Of a stretch of DNA of 64,000 nt, positions 56,213 to 64,000 are shown one piece after another. The translations under genes and the position numbers were made by a program. The notes under the pieces were generated by a model, which searched no databases, was not told the DNA's origin, and saw only the letters and a list, made by a program, of their open reading frames with translations. This DNA is from Streptomyces olivaceoviridis (GTDB lineage Bacteria; Actinomycetota; Actinomycetes; Streptomycetales; Streptomycetaceae), in NCBI RefSeq assembly GCF_014650115.1, contig NZ_BMUI01000005.1, positions 310,001-374,000 of the forward strand, written 5' to 3'. How positions within the stretch are numbered: the stretch's first letter is position 1; each line of letters begins with the position of its first letter.

Positions 56213-57226
56213 CTACCTGAGCACGACGGAGTGGGCTCCGCGCGGCACCAGCTCCCCGACCACCGGTGCTCCGGGCACCTCTCCGGCGACGAGCAGTCCG
56301 CCGGAGGTCTGGGCGTCGGCGAGCAGCAGCCGGGTGTCCTCGTCGGTGTCCCCGAAGTCGGTGTGCGGCGCGACCCACTCCAGATTCCGCCGGGTGCCAC
56401 CGCTGACGTACCCGTCCCGTACGGCCTCCCGGGCGCCCTCCAGGTACGGGACGGCGGCGGTGTCGACCACGGCCGTGACGCCCGAGGCGCGGGCCAGCTT
56501 GTGCAGATGGCCGAGGAAGCCGAACCCGGTGACGTCGGTGGCGCACTCGGCGCCGGCGGCCAGCGCGGCCTCGGACGCCTCCCGGTTGAGGGCCGCCATC
56601 GTGGCGACGGCGTGCGCGAACCGCTCGCCGGTGGCCTTGTGCCGGTTGTTCAGGACACCGATGCCGAGCGGCTTGGTCAGCGACAGCGGCAGCCCGGGGC
56701 GGCCGGCGTCGTTGCGCAGCAGTCGCGCCGGATCGGCGATGCCGGTGACAGCCATGCCGTACTTGGGCTCGGGGTCGTCGACGCTGTGCCCGCCGCCGAT
56801 GTGGCAGCCCGCCTCGGTGGCGATGTCCAGTCCGCCCCGCAGCACCTCGCGGGCGAGGTCGAACGGGAGCCGGTCGCGCGGCCAGGCGAGCAGGTTGACG
56901 GCGAGCACGGGCCGGCCGCCCATGGCGTACACGTCGGACAGGGCGTTGGCGGCGGCGATCCGGCCCCAGTCGTAGGGGTCGTCCACGACCGGCGTGAAGA
57001 AGTCGGCCGTGCACACCAGGGCGGTCCCCCGGTGTGTGACCACGGCCGCGTCGTCGCCGGTGGCGAGGCCGACGAGCAGCGGGGTGTCGCCGCCGGCGAG
57101 CGGCGGTGCGGTCAGCCCGGCGACCACCTCCTCCAGCTCCCCGGGCGGGATCTTGCAGGCGCAGCCGCCACCGTGGGCGAACTGCGTGAGCCGTACGGGC
57201 GCCTGATGGGCCGGTGTCGTTGTCAT
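56213..57226 (-). CDS. selD: Selenide, water dikinase SelD
   Basis: 337 residues. It makes selenophosphate, the selenium donor for SelA, from selenide and ATP. It begins RLTQFAHGGGCACKI, where the reactive residue is Cys (not Sec) and the following Lys is present. The AIR-synthase-like ATP region shows GLATGDDAAVV, TADFFTPVVDDP and GGHSVDDPEPKYG. It is convergent with fdhA (47 nt between stops), and its start is divergent from selC. ATG 57226. Confidence 0.96.
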   Translation of the reverse strand: MTTTPAHQAPVRLTQFAHGGGCACKIPPGELEEVVAGLTAPPLAGGDTPLLVGLATGDDAAVVTHRGTALVCTADFFTPVVDDPYDWGRIAAANALSDVYAMGGRPVLAVNLLAWPRDRLPFDLAREVLRGGLDIATEAGCHIGGGHSVDDPEPKYGMAVTGIADPARLLRNDAGRPGLPLSLTKPLGIGVLNNRHKATGERFAHAVATMAALNREASEAALAAGAECATDVTGFGFLGHLHKLARASGVTAVVDTAAVPYLEGAREAVRDGYVSGGTRRNLEWVAPHTDFGDTDEDTRLLLADAQTSGGLLVAGEVPGAPVVGELVPRGAHSVVLR

Positions 57227-57263
57227 ACCGGTGGTCTCCTGGGGCAGTAGCCTGACGAGCGGT

Positions 57264-57356
57264 GGAGGCGTGTGGGTGCCTGGTGGCCCTCCCGGTCTTC
57301 AAAACCGAGGTGCCCGAGGATCTCGGGCAGGCGGGTTCGATTCCCGTCCGCCTCCG
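57264..57356 (+). tRNA. selC: tRNA-Sec (anticodon TCA)
   Basis: A 93-nt gene with acceptor strands GGAGGCG (57264-57270) and CGCCTCC (57349-57355), discriminator G and no encoded CCA. The anticodon loop is CTTCAAA, reading UGA. A perfect 8-bp variable arm, TGCCCGAG-GAT-CTCGGGCA (57311-57329), and T-arm GCGGG-TTCGATT-CCCGT give the oversized shape of tRNA-Sec. The eighth acceptor pair expected in bacterial tRNA-Sec appears to be a mismatch (T-C). It starts 37 bp after the selD start on the other strand and overlaps the end of selB antisense. Confidence 0.93.
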
Positions 57357-59128
57357 TTCCCCTCCCCCGTACGGCAGCGCCGGCGCTGTTCGTCGACGCG
57401 TTCCGTGTACCCGCGGGCGTCCAGGAACTCCAGCAGCGGTACGGCGACGCGGCGGGTGGTGTCGAGCGCGCGCCGGGCCTCGCTGAGCGTGAACGGCTGG
57501 GGCAGCGCTCGCAGGGCGGCGGCGGCGTCGGCGTCCGCGCCGGGCAGCAGCACGATCCCGTCGGCGATCCGCAGCAGGACTCCCGCTGCCGCCGCGGCGG
57601 CCAACGCGCGGCGGTCGAGGCCCAGTTCGGCGAGCCGCCCGGCCTCGGGGGCGCGGAACGGGGTACGGGCGAGGTCCCGGCGCAGGGCGTCCACGGCGGC
57701 GCGGACGGGTGCGGGCAGGGCGGGCCCGGGGCTGTCCGCGGGGTACAGCCGGCCCTGCCGCGCCCGGAGCCGGGGCTGTGCCGCCGCCAGCGCGTCGACC
57801 AGGGCGCGGTCGGGCAGGCCGAGCAGCCGGCGGGCCGCCTCGGTGGGCAGGCCGGGGTCCAGCGGGTGGGCGCGGGCGTGTTCCAGGACGTGGCCGGCCA
57901 GCCGGTCCTTGAGGAGGTTCCAGTGCGCCGCGTCGGCGAGCCAGTCCCCGGCGACGGGGTCGCCGGGCGCCGGGACGCCCATCGCCCGCAGGTCGGCGCG
58001 GCGGACGAGCTTGCGGCGGCGCAGTTCGGCGGCGCCGTCCGGACGGCCGGTCAGCGTCTCCAGCTCGGCCGCGCGGGCGCGGCCGGCGCCGCGGCGGGCC
58101 AGCCGGGGCGGCCGTACGTCGAGGACGGTGACGCCGCGGGGCGGGCGGGTGCCGCCGGGTTCGCGGAGCACCGCGCGGTCGCCGACCCGGAGGGGCAGCC
58201 CCCGGCGCAGGGTGAGCCGGGCGGTGTCCGGGCCGAGCGGGCGGACGGTCACCGGTACGGCGGCCGTTCCGATGTGCAGGGTGACGCACCGGGGCAGCTC
58301 GGTCACCGGTTCTCCGGTGACCCGTACGTCGACGACCTCGGTGTTCAGCCAGCGGTCCGGGGTGAGCAGCACCTGGCCGCGGCCCAGGGTGGTGTCCCCC
58401 TGGCCGTGGACGTTGACGGCGACGCGGGCCACCGCGCCGACGGCCGTCCGCTCCTCCTGGAGGCTCTGGAGGCCGCGCACCCGCAGGACGGCCGATCCGT
58501 CCGGGGTGACCAGCCGGTCGCCGACACGCAGGGTGCCGGCGCCGAGGGTGCCGGTCACCACGGTGCCGTGGCCCCGGACGGTGAAGGCCCGGTCGAGCCA
58601 CAGGCGTACGTCGGCTTCCGTGTCGGGCGCGGGCAACTCGGCGGCCATCCGCGCCAGTTCGGCGCGCAGTTCGTCCAGTCCCGCGCCGGTGACCGCGCTG
58701 ACCGCGACCTGGGGCACCTTGCCGAGGGAGGTACCGGCCAGCCGCTCGACGGCGTCGGCGCGGACCGGCTCGGGGTCGGCGAGGTCGCTGCGGGTCACCG
58801 CGAGGACGGCGTGCCGGACGCCGAGCGCGTCGAGGATGGCCAGGTGCTCCTGCGACTGTGGCTGCCAGCCCTGGTCGGCGGCGACCACGAACAGCACGGC
58901 GGGTACGGGGCCGACACCGGCCAGCATGGTCGGCACGAACCGCTCGTGACCGGGTACGTCGACGAACGCGAGGTGGTCTCCGCCGAGCCTGGTCCAGACG
59001 AAGCCCAGGTCCAGCGTGAGCCCCCGGCGCCGCTCCTCCTCGTACCGGTCGGGCTCCATCCCGGTGAGGGCCCGGACCAGCGCGGACTTACCGTGATCGA
59101 CATGCCCGGCGGTCGCGAGAACGCGCAT
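57299..59128 (-). CDS. selB: Selenocysteine-specific elongation factor SelB
   Basis: 609 residues. It brings Sec-tRNA to the ribosome at the UGA/SECIS. An EF-Tu-like GTPase domain comes first (GHVDHGKSALV, DVPGHERFVPTM, VTRSDLAD), then domains 2-3 with VTGTLGAGTLRVGD, and C-terminal winged helices (~360-595) that bind the SECIS loop. The homologous part ends near EFLDARGYTERVDEQ; the last ~20 residues are encoded antisense to selC, and the TGA stop is at 57299 inside it. ATG 59128 is preferred over GTG 59131 because a GGGAGG site has better spacing. Confidence 0.95.
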   Translation of the reverse strand: MRVLATAGHVDHGKSALVRALTGMEPDRYEEERRRGLTLDLGFVWTRLGGDHLAFVDVPGHERFVPTMLAGVGPVPAVLFVVAADQGWQPQSQEHLAILDALGVRHAVLAVTRSDLADPEPVRADAVERLAGTSLGKVPQVAVSAVTGAGLDELRAELARMAAELPAPDTEADVRLWLDRAFTVRGHGTVVTGTLGAGTLRVGDRLVTPDGSAVLRVRGLQSLQEERTAVGAVARVAVNVHGQGDTTLGRGQVLLTPDRWLNTEVVDVRVTGEPVTELPRCVTLHIGTAAVPVTVRPLGPDTARLTLRRGLPLRVGDRAVLREPGGTRPPRGVTVLDVRPPRLARRGAGRARAAELETLTGRPDGAAELRRRKLVRRADLRAMGVPAPGDPVAGDWLADAAHWNLLKDRLAGHVLEHARAHPLDPGLPTEAARRLLGLPDRALVDALAAAQPRLRARQGRLYPADSPGPALPAPVRAAVDALRRDLARTPFRAPEAGRLAELGLDRRALAAAAAAGVLLRIADGIVLLPGADADAAAALRALPQPFTLSEARRALDTTRRVAVPLLEFLDARGYTERVDEQRRRCRTGEGNGGGRESNPPARDPRAPRF

Positions 59129-59585
59129 CACGCCTCCCTTCCGCGGGGGGCCGGCATCGTGCCCCTCGCTTCGCAGGGCGCCGGCATCGTGCCCGTCCCT
59201 TCGCAGGGTGCCGGCGTCAGGCCGTCGGCCGTGCCACGGGGGCTCGGCAAGGTGCCGCCCATGCCGCTACCGGGGGACGGCGTCATACCGCCCCCTTTGC
59301 CACGGGGCCTGACGTGCCGTCCGCCCCGCCATACCGGCACCGCATCAGGCCGTCGGCCGTGCCACGGGTCCCCGGCAGCGCGCCGCCCACTCCGCCACCG
59401 GTCCGTCGCGGGGTGCCACCCGTCGTGCCCGTCGTTCCCCGCGGAGCGCGCATCATGCCCGCCCTTCCACCAGGACCAGCATCACACCGTCCGCCCTTCC
59501 ACGGGGACTGCGAACCGTGCCGCCCACGACGGCCCGCTCTTCCGGGGGCGCCCCGGATGCCGTGCGCCGCCGCACGCCTCCCCCG
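59129..59585. repeat. Degenerate tandem repeats between selA and selB
   Basis: A ~457-bp gap without a plausible gene. It is built of imperfect ~30-40-bp units around GCCGGCATCGTGCCC and CTTCGCAGGG/CTTCCACGGG/GTGCCACGGG, most regular at 59150-59260 and fading towards 59540. Short frames through it give repetitive Gly/Thr/Pro peptides (GTMPAPCE units on the minus strand), which I take as a by-product of the repeats. Confidence 0.7.
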
Positions 59586-60989
59586 TCACTTTCCCCGCCC
59601 TTCCGTCACCGGCCGCGCGGACCGTACGGCCTCGGCCAACCGGTCGTCGTCCTCCGGGGGCACCGCCCTCAGGTCCAGCAGGCAGCGGCCCGTCTCCAGG
59701 CGGCCGACGACGGGGATACGGCCGGTGCGCAGCGCGGCGGCGTACGGTTCGGGCAGGGAGAGGGCGGCGCTGGGCAGGGTGACGCCGGGGGCACCTCCGC
59801 CGCCGACTGTCGCGGCGCTCTCGACGGCCAGGACGTCGATCCCGTCGGCGGCGAGCCCGGCGGCGAGCCGGTCGGCGCGGGCCCGGAGCCGGGCCGGGTC
59901 GGCGGTGAGGGCGAGGGCGGTGGGGGTGGGCGGGCCGGTTAGGGTGGCCTCCAGGGCGGCCAGGGTCAGCTTGTCGACGCGCAGGGCGCGGGCCAGCGGG
60001 TGCCGGGCGAGGGTGCGGACCAGGTCCTCCCGGCCGAGCAGCAGCCCGCACTGGGGTCCGCCGAGCAGTTTGTCGCCGCTCGCGGTGACGAGCGCGGCGC
60101 CGGCGCGCAGCTGGGTGTCGGCGTCGGGCTCCTCGGGCAGGGCCGGGTGCGGCGCGAGCAGCCCGGAGCCGATGTCGACGACGACCGGCACGCCGAGGCC
60201 CGTGAGGTCGGCGACCTCGGCGGACCGGGTGAACCCGGTGATCAGGAAGTTGGACGGGTGCACTTTCAGCACGAACCCGGTGTCCGGTCCGATGACGGCC
60301 GCGTAGTCGGCGGGGGCCGTGCGGTTGGTCGTACCGACCTCGCGGAGCCGTGCGCCGGTCGAGACGAGCAGGTCGGGCAGGCGGAAGCCGTCGCCGATCT
60401 CCACCATCTCCCCGCGGCTGACGACGATCTCCTTGCCGGCCGCGAGGGCGGTGGCGGCGAGGGCGAGCGCGGCGGCGCCGTTGTTGACGACGTGCGCGGC
60501 GCCGGCGGCCGGCACCCCGGCGCGCAGCGCGGCGAGCGCGGAGCGTCCTCTGCGGGCCCGGACACCGGTCGCCAGGTCGAGTTCGACGTCCGTGGGACCG
60601 GCCGCCTCCTGGACGGCCTGCCGGGCGGCGGCGGACAGCGGGGCCCGGCCGAGGTTGGTGTGCAGCAGCACCCCGGTGGCGTTGAGCACCGGGCGCAGGC
60701 CGCTCGCGGCGGCGGGCAGCAGGTCCAGGGCCGTCTGCGGGACCTGTTCCGGTGGGATGCCGCCCGCGCGGGCCCGCTCCTGCGCCTGCCGTACGGCGGC
60801 CTTCACCCGGTGCGCGCCGAGCCGTTCGACCGCCTCGGCGAGCCGGGGGTCGCGCAGGAGGGCGTCGGTGCGCGGGATGCGGCGGCGTGCGTCGTCGGCC
60901 GCGTCCCGCTGCCGGGGCGGGTCCGTGGTCACGGGCGCGCCGAGCGTGCCGTCCTCGGCTGCCCCTGCTGGTACCGGCCGCTGTTCCAT
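59586..60989 (-). CDS. selA: L-seryl-tRNA(Sec) selenium transferase SelA
   Basis: 467 residues, the usual length. A PLP enzyme that converts Ser-tRNA-Sec to Sec-tRNA-Sec using selenophosphate. Conserved stretches: GLRPVLNATGVLLHTNLGRAP-type N-terminal block, VVNNGAAALALAATALA, SRGEMVEIGDGFRLPDLL, KVHPSNFLITGF, VDIGSGLL and the PLP lysine in TASGDKLLGGPQCG. ATG 60989 with a GGAGGACAGG site is chosen; a GTG at ~60932 is possible. It is the first gene of the minus-strand selA-selB pair, although the repeat tract between them may separate expression. Confidence 0.95.
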   Translation of the reverse strand: MEQRPVPAGAAEDGTLGAPVTTDPPRQRDAADDARRRIPRTDALLRDPRLAEAVERLGAHRVKAAVRQAQERARAGGIPPEQVPQTALDLLPAAASGLRPVLNATGVLLHTNLGRAPLSAAARQAVQEAAGPTDVELDLATGVRARRGRSALAALRAGVPAAGAAHVVNNGAAALALAATALAAGKEIVVSRGEMVEIGDGFRLPDLLVSTGARLREVGTTNRTAPADYAAVIGPDTGFVLKVHPSNFLITGFTRSAEVADLTGLGVPVVVDIGSGLLAPHPALPEEPDADTQLRAGAALVTASGDKLLGGPQCGLLLGREDLVRTLARHPLARALRVDKLTLAALEATLTGPPTPTALALTADPARLRARADRLAAGLAADGIDVLAVESAATVGGGGAPGVTLPSAALSLPEPYAAALRTGRIPVVGRLETGRCLLDLRAVPPEDDDRLAEAVRSARPVTEGRGK

Positions 60990-61122
60990 GCCGCCCCTGT
61001 CCTCCCGGTCCGGCCCTGTGCCCGTACGGACTCGGCCCATCGTCTCCCAGTGCCCCCGGCGGGCCGTCCGACACGCCGGGACGGACGTTGGCGGTGGCCA
61101 CCGCCCGGGTACTCGGCGCCGC

Positions 61123-61473
61123 ATGGAGGACCACGAGCGCAAGCGACAGGACGAGAACGCGACGGCGGCCGAGCGGGCCGCGCGCCGGCAGCGCGAAGCG
61201 GACCGCGAGCGCGCCGGATCCGAGCCGTTCGACTACCCGTACCCGGAGCGCCGGGCGAACGTCCGGGCCCGACGGCACATCAGCGAGGCGCAGGCCGCCG
61301 CGGACACACCGCCGGGGATTCCCGGCGGCTACGGCACGACCGGCGGCGGTCGGGTGGGCGCCACCGGTGCCGCCCACCCGCCGTCCCGCGAGCACCGTGC
61401 CCCGTCGGCGGGGACGCCGGCCGCGGAACCGGGCAGTGACGACGAGGGGCCGGTGAACCGCTCCGAGCGGTGA
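61123..61473 (+). CDS. Small highly charged conserved hypothetical protein
   Basis: 116 residues, strongly hydrophilic: an Arg/Glu/Ala-rich helix at 1-35 (KRQDENATAAERAARRQREA), then EPFDYPYPERRANVRARRHI and a Gly/Pro-rich tail. There is no cysteine cluster, membrane segment or known domain. Similar short charged proteins occur in Streptomyces, and I know no role. It is divergent from selA, with 133 bp between starts. Confidence 0.6.
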   Translation: MEDHERKRQDENATAAERAARRQREADRERAGSEPFDYPYPERRANVRARRHISEAQAAADTPPGIPGGYGTTGGGRVGATGAAHPPSREHRAPSAGTPAAEPGSDDEGPVNRSER

Positions 61474-61524
61474 CAGCCACGGCGGCGAGGGGCCCGCGGA
61501 AGGCTCACCGGGGCCACCGGAGGG

Positions 61525-62538
61525 TCAGGGTGTCCCGGTGGGCCACGGCCGGTCGTCGATGTCGTCGGCCTCGGTCGGCGGCCGGGGCGGCGGTGCCTCG
61601 CCCGCGGTGAGGTGTTCCAGCACCTCCACCAGTTCCTGGCATGCCTTCTCCACCGAGCTCCGGGTGTTGCGCTGCTCGATGATCACGGCGGACAGCAGCA
61701 GCGCGGTCAGGGCCATGGCCCCGTTGAAGGCCTGGAGCTTCACCATGATCTCGGTCCGGCTCAGCCCGGCGAACGCGCCGACGCCGTCCGTGGCGGCGAC
61801 GGTGGCCACCACGGAGGTCAGCAGGGCGCAGAGCACACTGCCGACGAGCTGGAACCGCAGGGCCGCCCAGATGATGAGCGGGTAGACGAGGAAGAGCAGG
61901 CTGAGCGAGCTGTACACGGCCAGCGGTACGAGGGCGCAGGCGACGACGGCCAGCGCGGTCGCCTCCTTCCAGCGGCGCAGGGGCAGCGGCCTGCGGGCGC
62001 CGTGCAGCAACAGCAGCAGCGGGGTGACCAGCAGGACACCCATCGCGTCGCCCACCCACCAGGCGAGCCAGACGGGCCAGAAGCTGTGCGGGGGCACGCT
62101 GCCCGTGAGGGCGAGGACGCCGACGCCGACGGACGCGCTGACCAGCATGGCGCCCAACGCGCCCAGGAACACGAGGGCGAGGCCGTCGCGCAGCCGGCTG
62201 AGGTCGGTGCGGAAGCCGGCCCGGCGCAGCAGCAGTGCCGCGCACAGGGGTGCGGCGGTGTTCCCGAAGAGGATGCCGAGCACGTCGGGTTCGGGTGTGG
62301 TGAGGGACAGGACGGCGAAGAAGGCGCCGAGCGTGATGCCCGGCCAGCAGCCCAGGCCGAGGATGAGCAGCGCGGCGAGGGCGACGCCGGTGGGCGGCCA
62401 GACGGGGGTGACGACGGCGCCCTCGACGGTCAGCTGGCACAGCAGGCCGAGCCGGGCCGCCGCGTAGTAGCAGGCGGCGACGGCAAGCAGTCGGACCACC
62501 CGGACGCCCGGCCGGCGCAGCTCCTCGAAACCCACCAC
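61525..62538 (-). CDS. MASE1 domain membrane protein
   Basis: 337 residues with about eight membrane helices. The MASE1 sensory domain is recognisable from TPVWPPTGVALAALLILG, GNTAAPLCAALLLR, WLAWWVGDAMGVLLVTPLLLL and YPLIIWAALRFQ. After the last helix there is only a short coiled segment (VEKACQELVEVLEHL) and a Pro/Asp-rich end, so no GGDEF, kinase or phosphatase output is attached. It lies downstream of a PP2C phosphatase gene in the same direction and may be its membrane sensor. GTG 62538 is a best guess; 62622 is also open. Confidence 0.82.
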   Translation of the reverse strand: MVGFEELRRPGVRVVRLLAVAACYYAAARLGLLCQLTVEGAVVTPVWPPTGVALAALLILGLGCWPGITLGAFFAVLSLTTPEPDVLGILFGNTAAPLCAALLLRRAGFRTDLSRLRDGLALVFLGALGAMLVSASVGVGVLALTGSVPPHSFWPVWLAWWVGDAMGVLLVTPLLLLLHGARRPLPLRRWKEATALAVVACALVPLAVYSSLSLLFLVYPLIIWAALRFQLVGSVLCALLTSVVATVAATDGVGAFAGLSRTEIMVKLQAFNGAMALTALLLSAVIIEQRNTRSSVEKACQELVEVLEHLTAGEAPPPRPPTEADDIDDRPWPTGTP

Positions 62539-62630
62539 AGCAGCAATCTCACACCGATGGCCGCCGGTCGGCGAGGCGAGGCGGTCGGCGGCCCGGCCCG
62601 ATGGCTGATGGCGGCCGGACACGGAGCCGC

Positions 62631-63461
62631 TCAGGCCGGTGCGGCGGGGCCGTCCAGGCCCACCACCAGGACGGCGGCGTCGTCCTCGTGCCCGACGCTC
62701 TCGGCGCCCTTGATCACGGCCGCGGCGAGCGCGCGGGCCTCCAGGGCGGCGACGGCGGCGATACCGGCGAGCCGTACCACCTGGTCGAGGCCGTCCTCGA
62801 TGTTCAGCGACGGGCCCTCCACGACGCCGTCGGTGAGCAGGACGAAGACCCCGCCGGTGGTGAGCCGGTGCCGGGTGACCGGGAACTCGATGCCCTGTCC
62901 GATGCCGAGCGGCGGTCCGCCCTCGTCGTCGATCACGCCGGACTTCCCGTCCGCCGTGGCCCAGACGGAGGGGATGTGACCGGCCCGGGCGCTCTCCAGC
63001 ACCCCGGTGGCCGGGTCGAGCCGCATGAAGGTGCAGGTGGCGAACAGATCGCTGCCCAGGGAGAGCAACAGGTCGTTGGTGCGGGCCAGCAGGTCCCCGG
63101 GATCGCCGGTGACCGAGGCGAGCGCCCGCAGTCCGGCCCGGACCTGGCCCATGAAGGCCGCGGCCTCGATGTTGTGGCCCTGTACGTCGCCGATGGACAG
63201 CCCGATCCGGCCGTCGGGCATGGCGAAGGCGTCGTACCAGTCGCCGCCCACGTTGAGACCGAGGTTGGCGGGCGCGTACCGCACCGCGAGATGGAGGCCG
63301 GGCGCGGTCGGCAGGTCCCGGGGGAGCATGCCGCGTTGCAGGGCGATGGCCAGCTCGACCTGGGTGCGTTGCAGCTCAGCGCGCCGGCGCGCCTGGGCGG
63401 TGAGCGAGCCGAGTCTGGCCAGCAGCTCGTCGCCTTCGTCCATGGTGCGCTTGCGGGGCAT
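62631..63461 (-). CDS. PP2C (SpoIIE-type) phosphatase
   Basis: 276 residues. A short coiled-coil N-terminus (SLTAQARRRAELQRTQVEL) leads to the PP2C domain with NVGGDWYDAFAMPDG, SIGDVQGHN, LLTDGVVEG and a final EDDAAVLVVG metal-binding Asp pair. There is no GAF, PAS or receiver domain, so signals must come from another protein, perhaps the MASE1 membrane protein encoded next. It probably dephosphorylates an anti-sigma antagonist. ATG 63461 follows CGGAAG. Confidence 0.9.
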   Translation of the reverse strand: MPRKRTMDEGDELLARLGSLTAQARRRAELQRTQVELAIALQRGMLPRDLPTAPGLHLAVRYAPANLGLNVGGDWYDAFAMPDGRIGLSIGDVQGHNIEAAAFMGQVRAGLRALASVTGDPGDLLARTNDLLLSLGSDLFATCTFMRLDPATGVLESARAGHIPSVWATADGKSGVIDDEGGPPLGIGQGIEFPVTRHRLTTGGVFVLLTDGVVEGPSLNIEDGLDQVVRLAGIAAVAALEARALAAAVIKGAESVGHEDDAAVLVVGLDGPAAPA

Positions 63462-63519
63462 CGATCACTTCCGGCGGGACGGGTGACCCTCGGAGGGCCG
63501 GTCGCCTGAATTCTCGGCA

Positions 63520-63550
63520 AACGTCTAAATTTTACCTAAATATGATGATC
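63520..63550 (-). promoter_or_regulatory. AT-rich promoter region of the PP2C gene
   Basis: An AT-rich island unlike its surroundings, with CTAAAT repeated at 63525-63530 and 63536-63541, 11 bp (one helical turn) apart. Its position 60-90 bp upstream of the PP2C ATG suggests a promoter with tandem regulator sites. Confidence 0.4.
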
Positions 63551-63615
63551 GTGCCTCGGGGGTGGCCGGCCGGGCCCGGACCCCGGCCCGACCGGAGTCC
63601 CGGCCGTGCTCGCGG

Positions 63616-63936
63616 TCAGCGGACCTCGGAGTCGATGCCGGTGATCACCGCGGGCCCGAGCGGTGCCGTCCGCTCGTCCAGTCCCGCCTGCTGGAGCGCG
63701 GAGTCCGCTAGCCTGCGGGCCTCCTCCTCGGCGTGCCGGCCGGTGTCCGCCTCCACGGTCAGACGCAGGGTGAAGGTGTTGTCGTCGTTGACGCTGAGCG
63801 CGTCCAGGTCCTCGGCGCTGCCCATGTGCGTGCCGTGCGGATCGGCGGGCCGGAGCGCTCTGGCCAGCCGGGAGCGGGTGTCGGCCTCGATCCCGGTGGT
63901 GAAGGTGCCGGGGACGCTGATCACGTAGGTCGTCAT
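63616..63936 (-). CDS. Conserved hypothetical protein
   Basis: 106 residues, ATG 63936 with an AAGGACC site. Begins MTTYVISVPGTFTTGIEADT, with an alternating strand-helix-strand pattern and the motif TFTLRLTVEADTGRHAEEEARRLADSAL, suggesting an alpha/beta fold of ferredoxin-like topology. No catalytic motif, cysteine or membrane segment. I do not recognise a named family. Confidence 0.65.
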   Translation of the reverse strand: MTTYVISVPGTFTTGIEADTRSRLARALRPADPHGTHMGSAEDLDALSVNDDNTFTLRLTVEADTGRHAEEEARRLADSALQQAGLDERTAPLGPAVITGIDSEVR

Positions 63937-64000
63937 GAGACGGGTCCTTTCCTCGGGCGTCCCCCGTCTACCCCGATTCGCGGGCTTCGCACAGCACACA

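Noticed and set aside
56213..57226. SelD as a second selenoprotein
   Set aside because: The reactive position in GGGCACKI is a normal Cys codon (TGC), not TGA.
59129..59585. CRISPR array
   Set aside because: Units are degenerate, contiguous and of variable length, with no conserved repeat/unique spacer alternation and no cas genes.

Overview
The base composition, the dense gene packing, the frequent GTG/TTG starts and the gene content (SpoIIE-type phosphatases, ANTAR and HATPase regulators, chitosanase, DUF5133, CsbD, a high-affinity [NiFe] hydrogenase) point to a soil actinobacterium, most likely a Streptomyces chromosome. I see no transposase, integrase, CRISPR array or rRNA. The only tRNA I recognise is tRNA-Sec.

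Layout. 1-11.3 kb is the downstream part of a group 1h (also called group 5) [NiFe] hydrogenase locus. On the plus strand lie the C-terminal half of the large subunit, a NifU-like protein, a DUF5947 protein, two small accessory proteins and hypA. On the minus strand a converging operon runs hypX-protease-hypB-hypF-hypC-hypD-hypE, with a small iron-permease-like protein upstream. 11.4-18.5 kb holds two FAD monooxygenases, one divergent from a TetR gene with twin operators, plus DUF1360, DUF2267, ANTAR and AI-2E-family genes. At 19-21.5 kb an NmtR-like Ni/Co sensor is divergent from a P1B-4 metal ATPase. 21.6-36.7 kb is secretion and metabolism: FUSC, MOSC, GH25 lysozyme, M1 peptidase, secreted adenosine deaminase, SGNH lipase, phosphoglucomutase, chitosanase with a palindromic operator, MFS transporter and aldo/keto reductase. 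37-39.8 kb has a KhtTU-like K+/H+ antiporter pair, DedA and CsbD. 40-47.3 kb is a signalling block: an anti-sigma-type ATPase, a multi-domain PP2C phosphatase and a six-HAMP-unit hybrid kinase.

The standout is 49-61 kb, a membrane-linked formate dehydrogenase together with a complete bacterial selenocysteine system. fdhB and nrfD come first. After an insertion of unrelated and decayed genes comes fdhA, which has an in-frame TGA at codon 189 followed by an E. coli-like SECIS hairpin with a GGTCT loop. Then follow selD, selC (tRNA-Sec, anticodon TCA), selB and selA. selB ends inside selC on the opposite strand.

The genes fit an organism that scavenges trace reductants. The hydrogenase and formate dehydrogenase would feed electrons to respiration, the Hyp proteins build the NiFe site, the NmtR/ATPase pair limits Ni/Co overload, and the Sel proteins make one active-site residue of FdhA. 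Decay is concentrated at 47.5-49.1 kb (a thiamine-diphosphate enzyme with two frameshifts and a cytochrome-b fragment) and 52.0-52.5 kb (a CtaG-like gene), on either side of fdhB-nrfD, with a truncated TetR gene at 29 kb.
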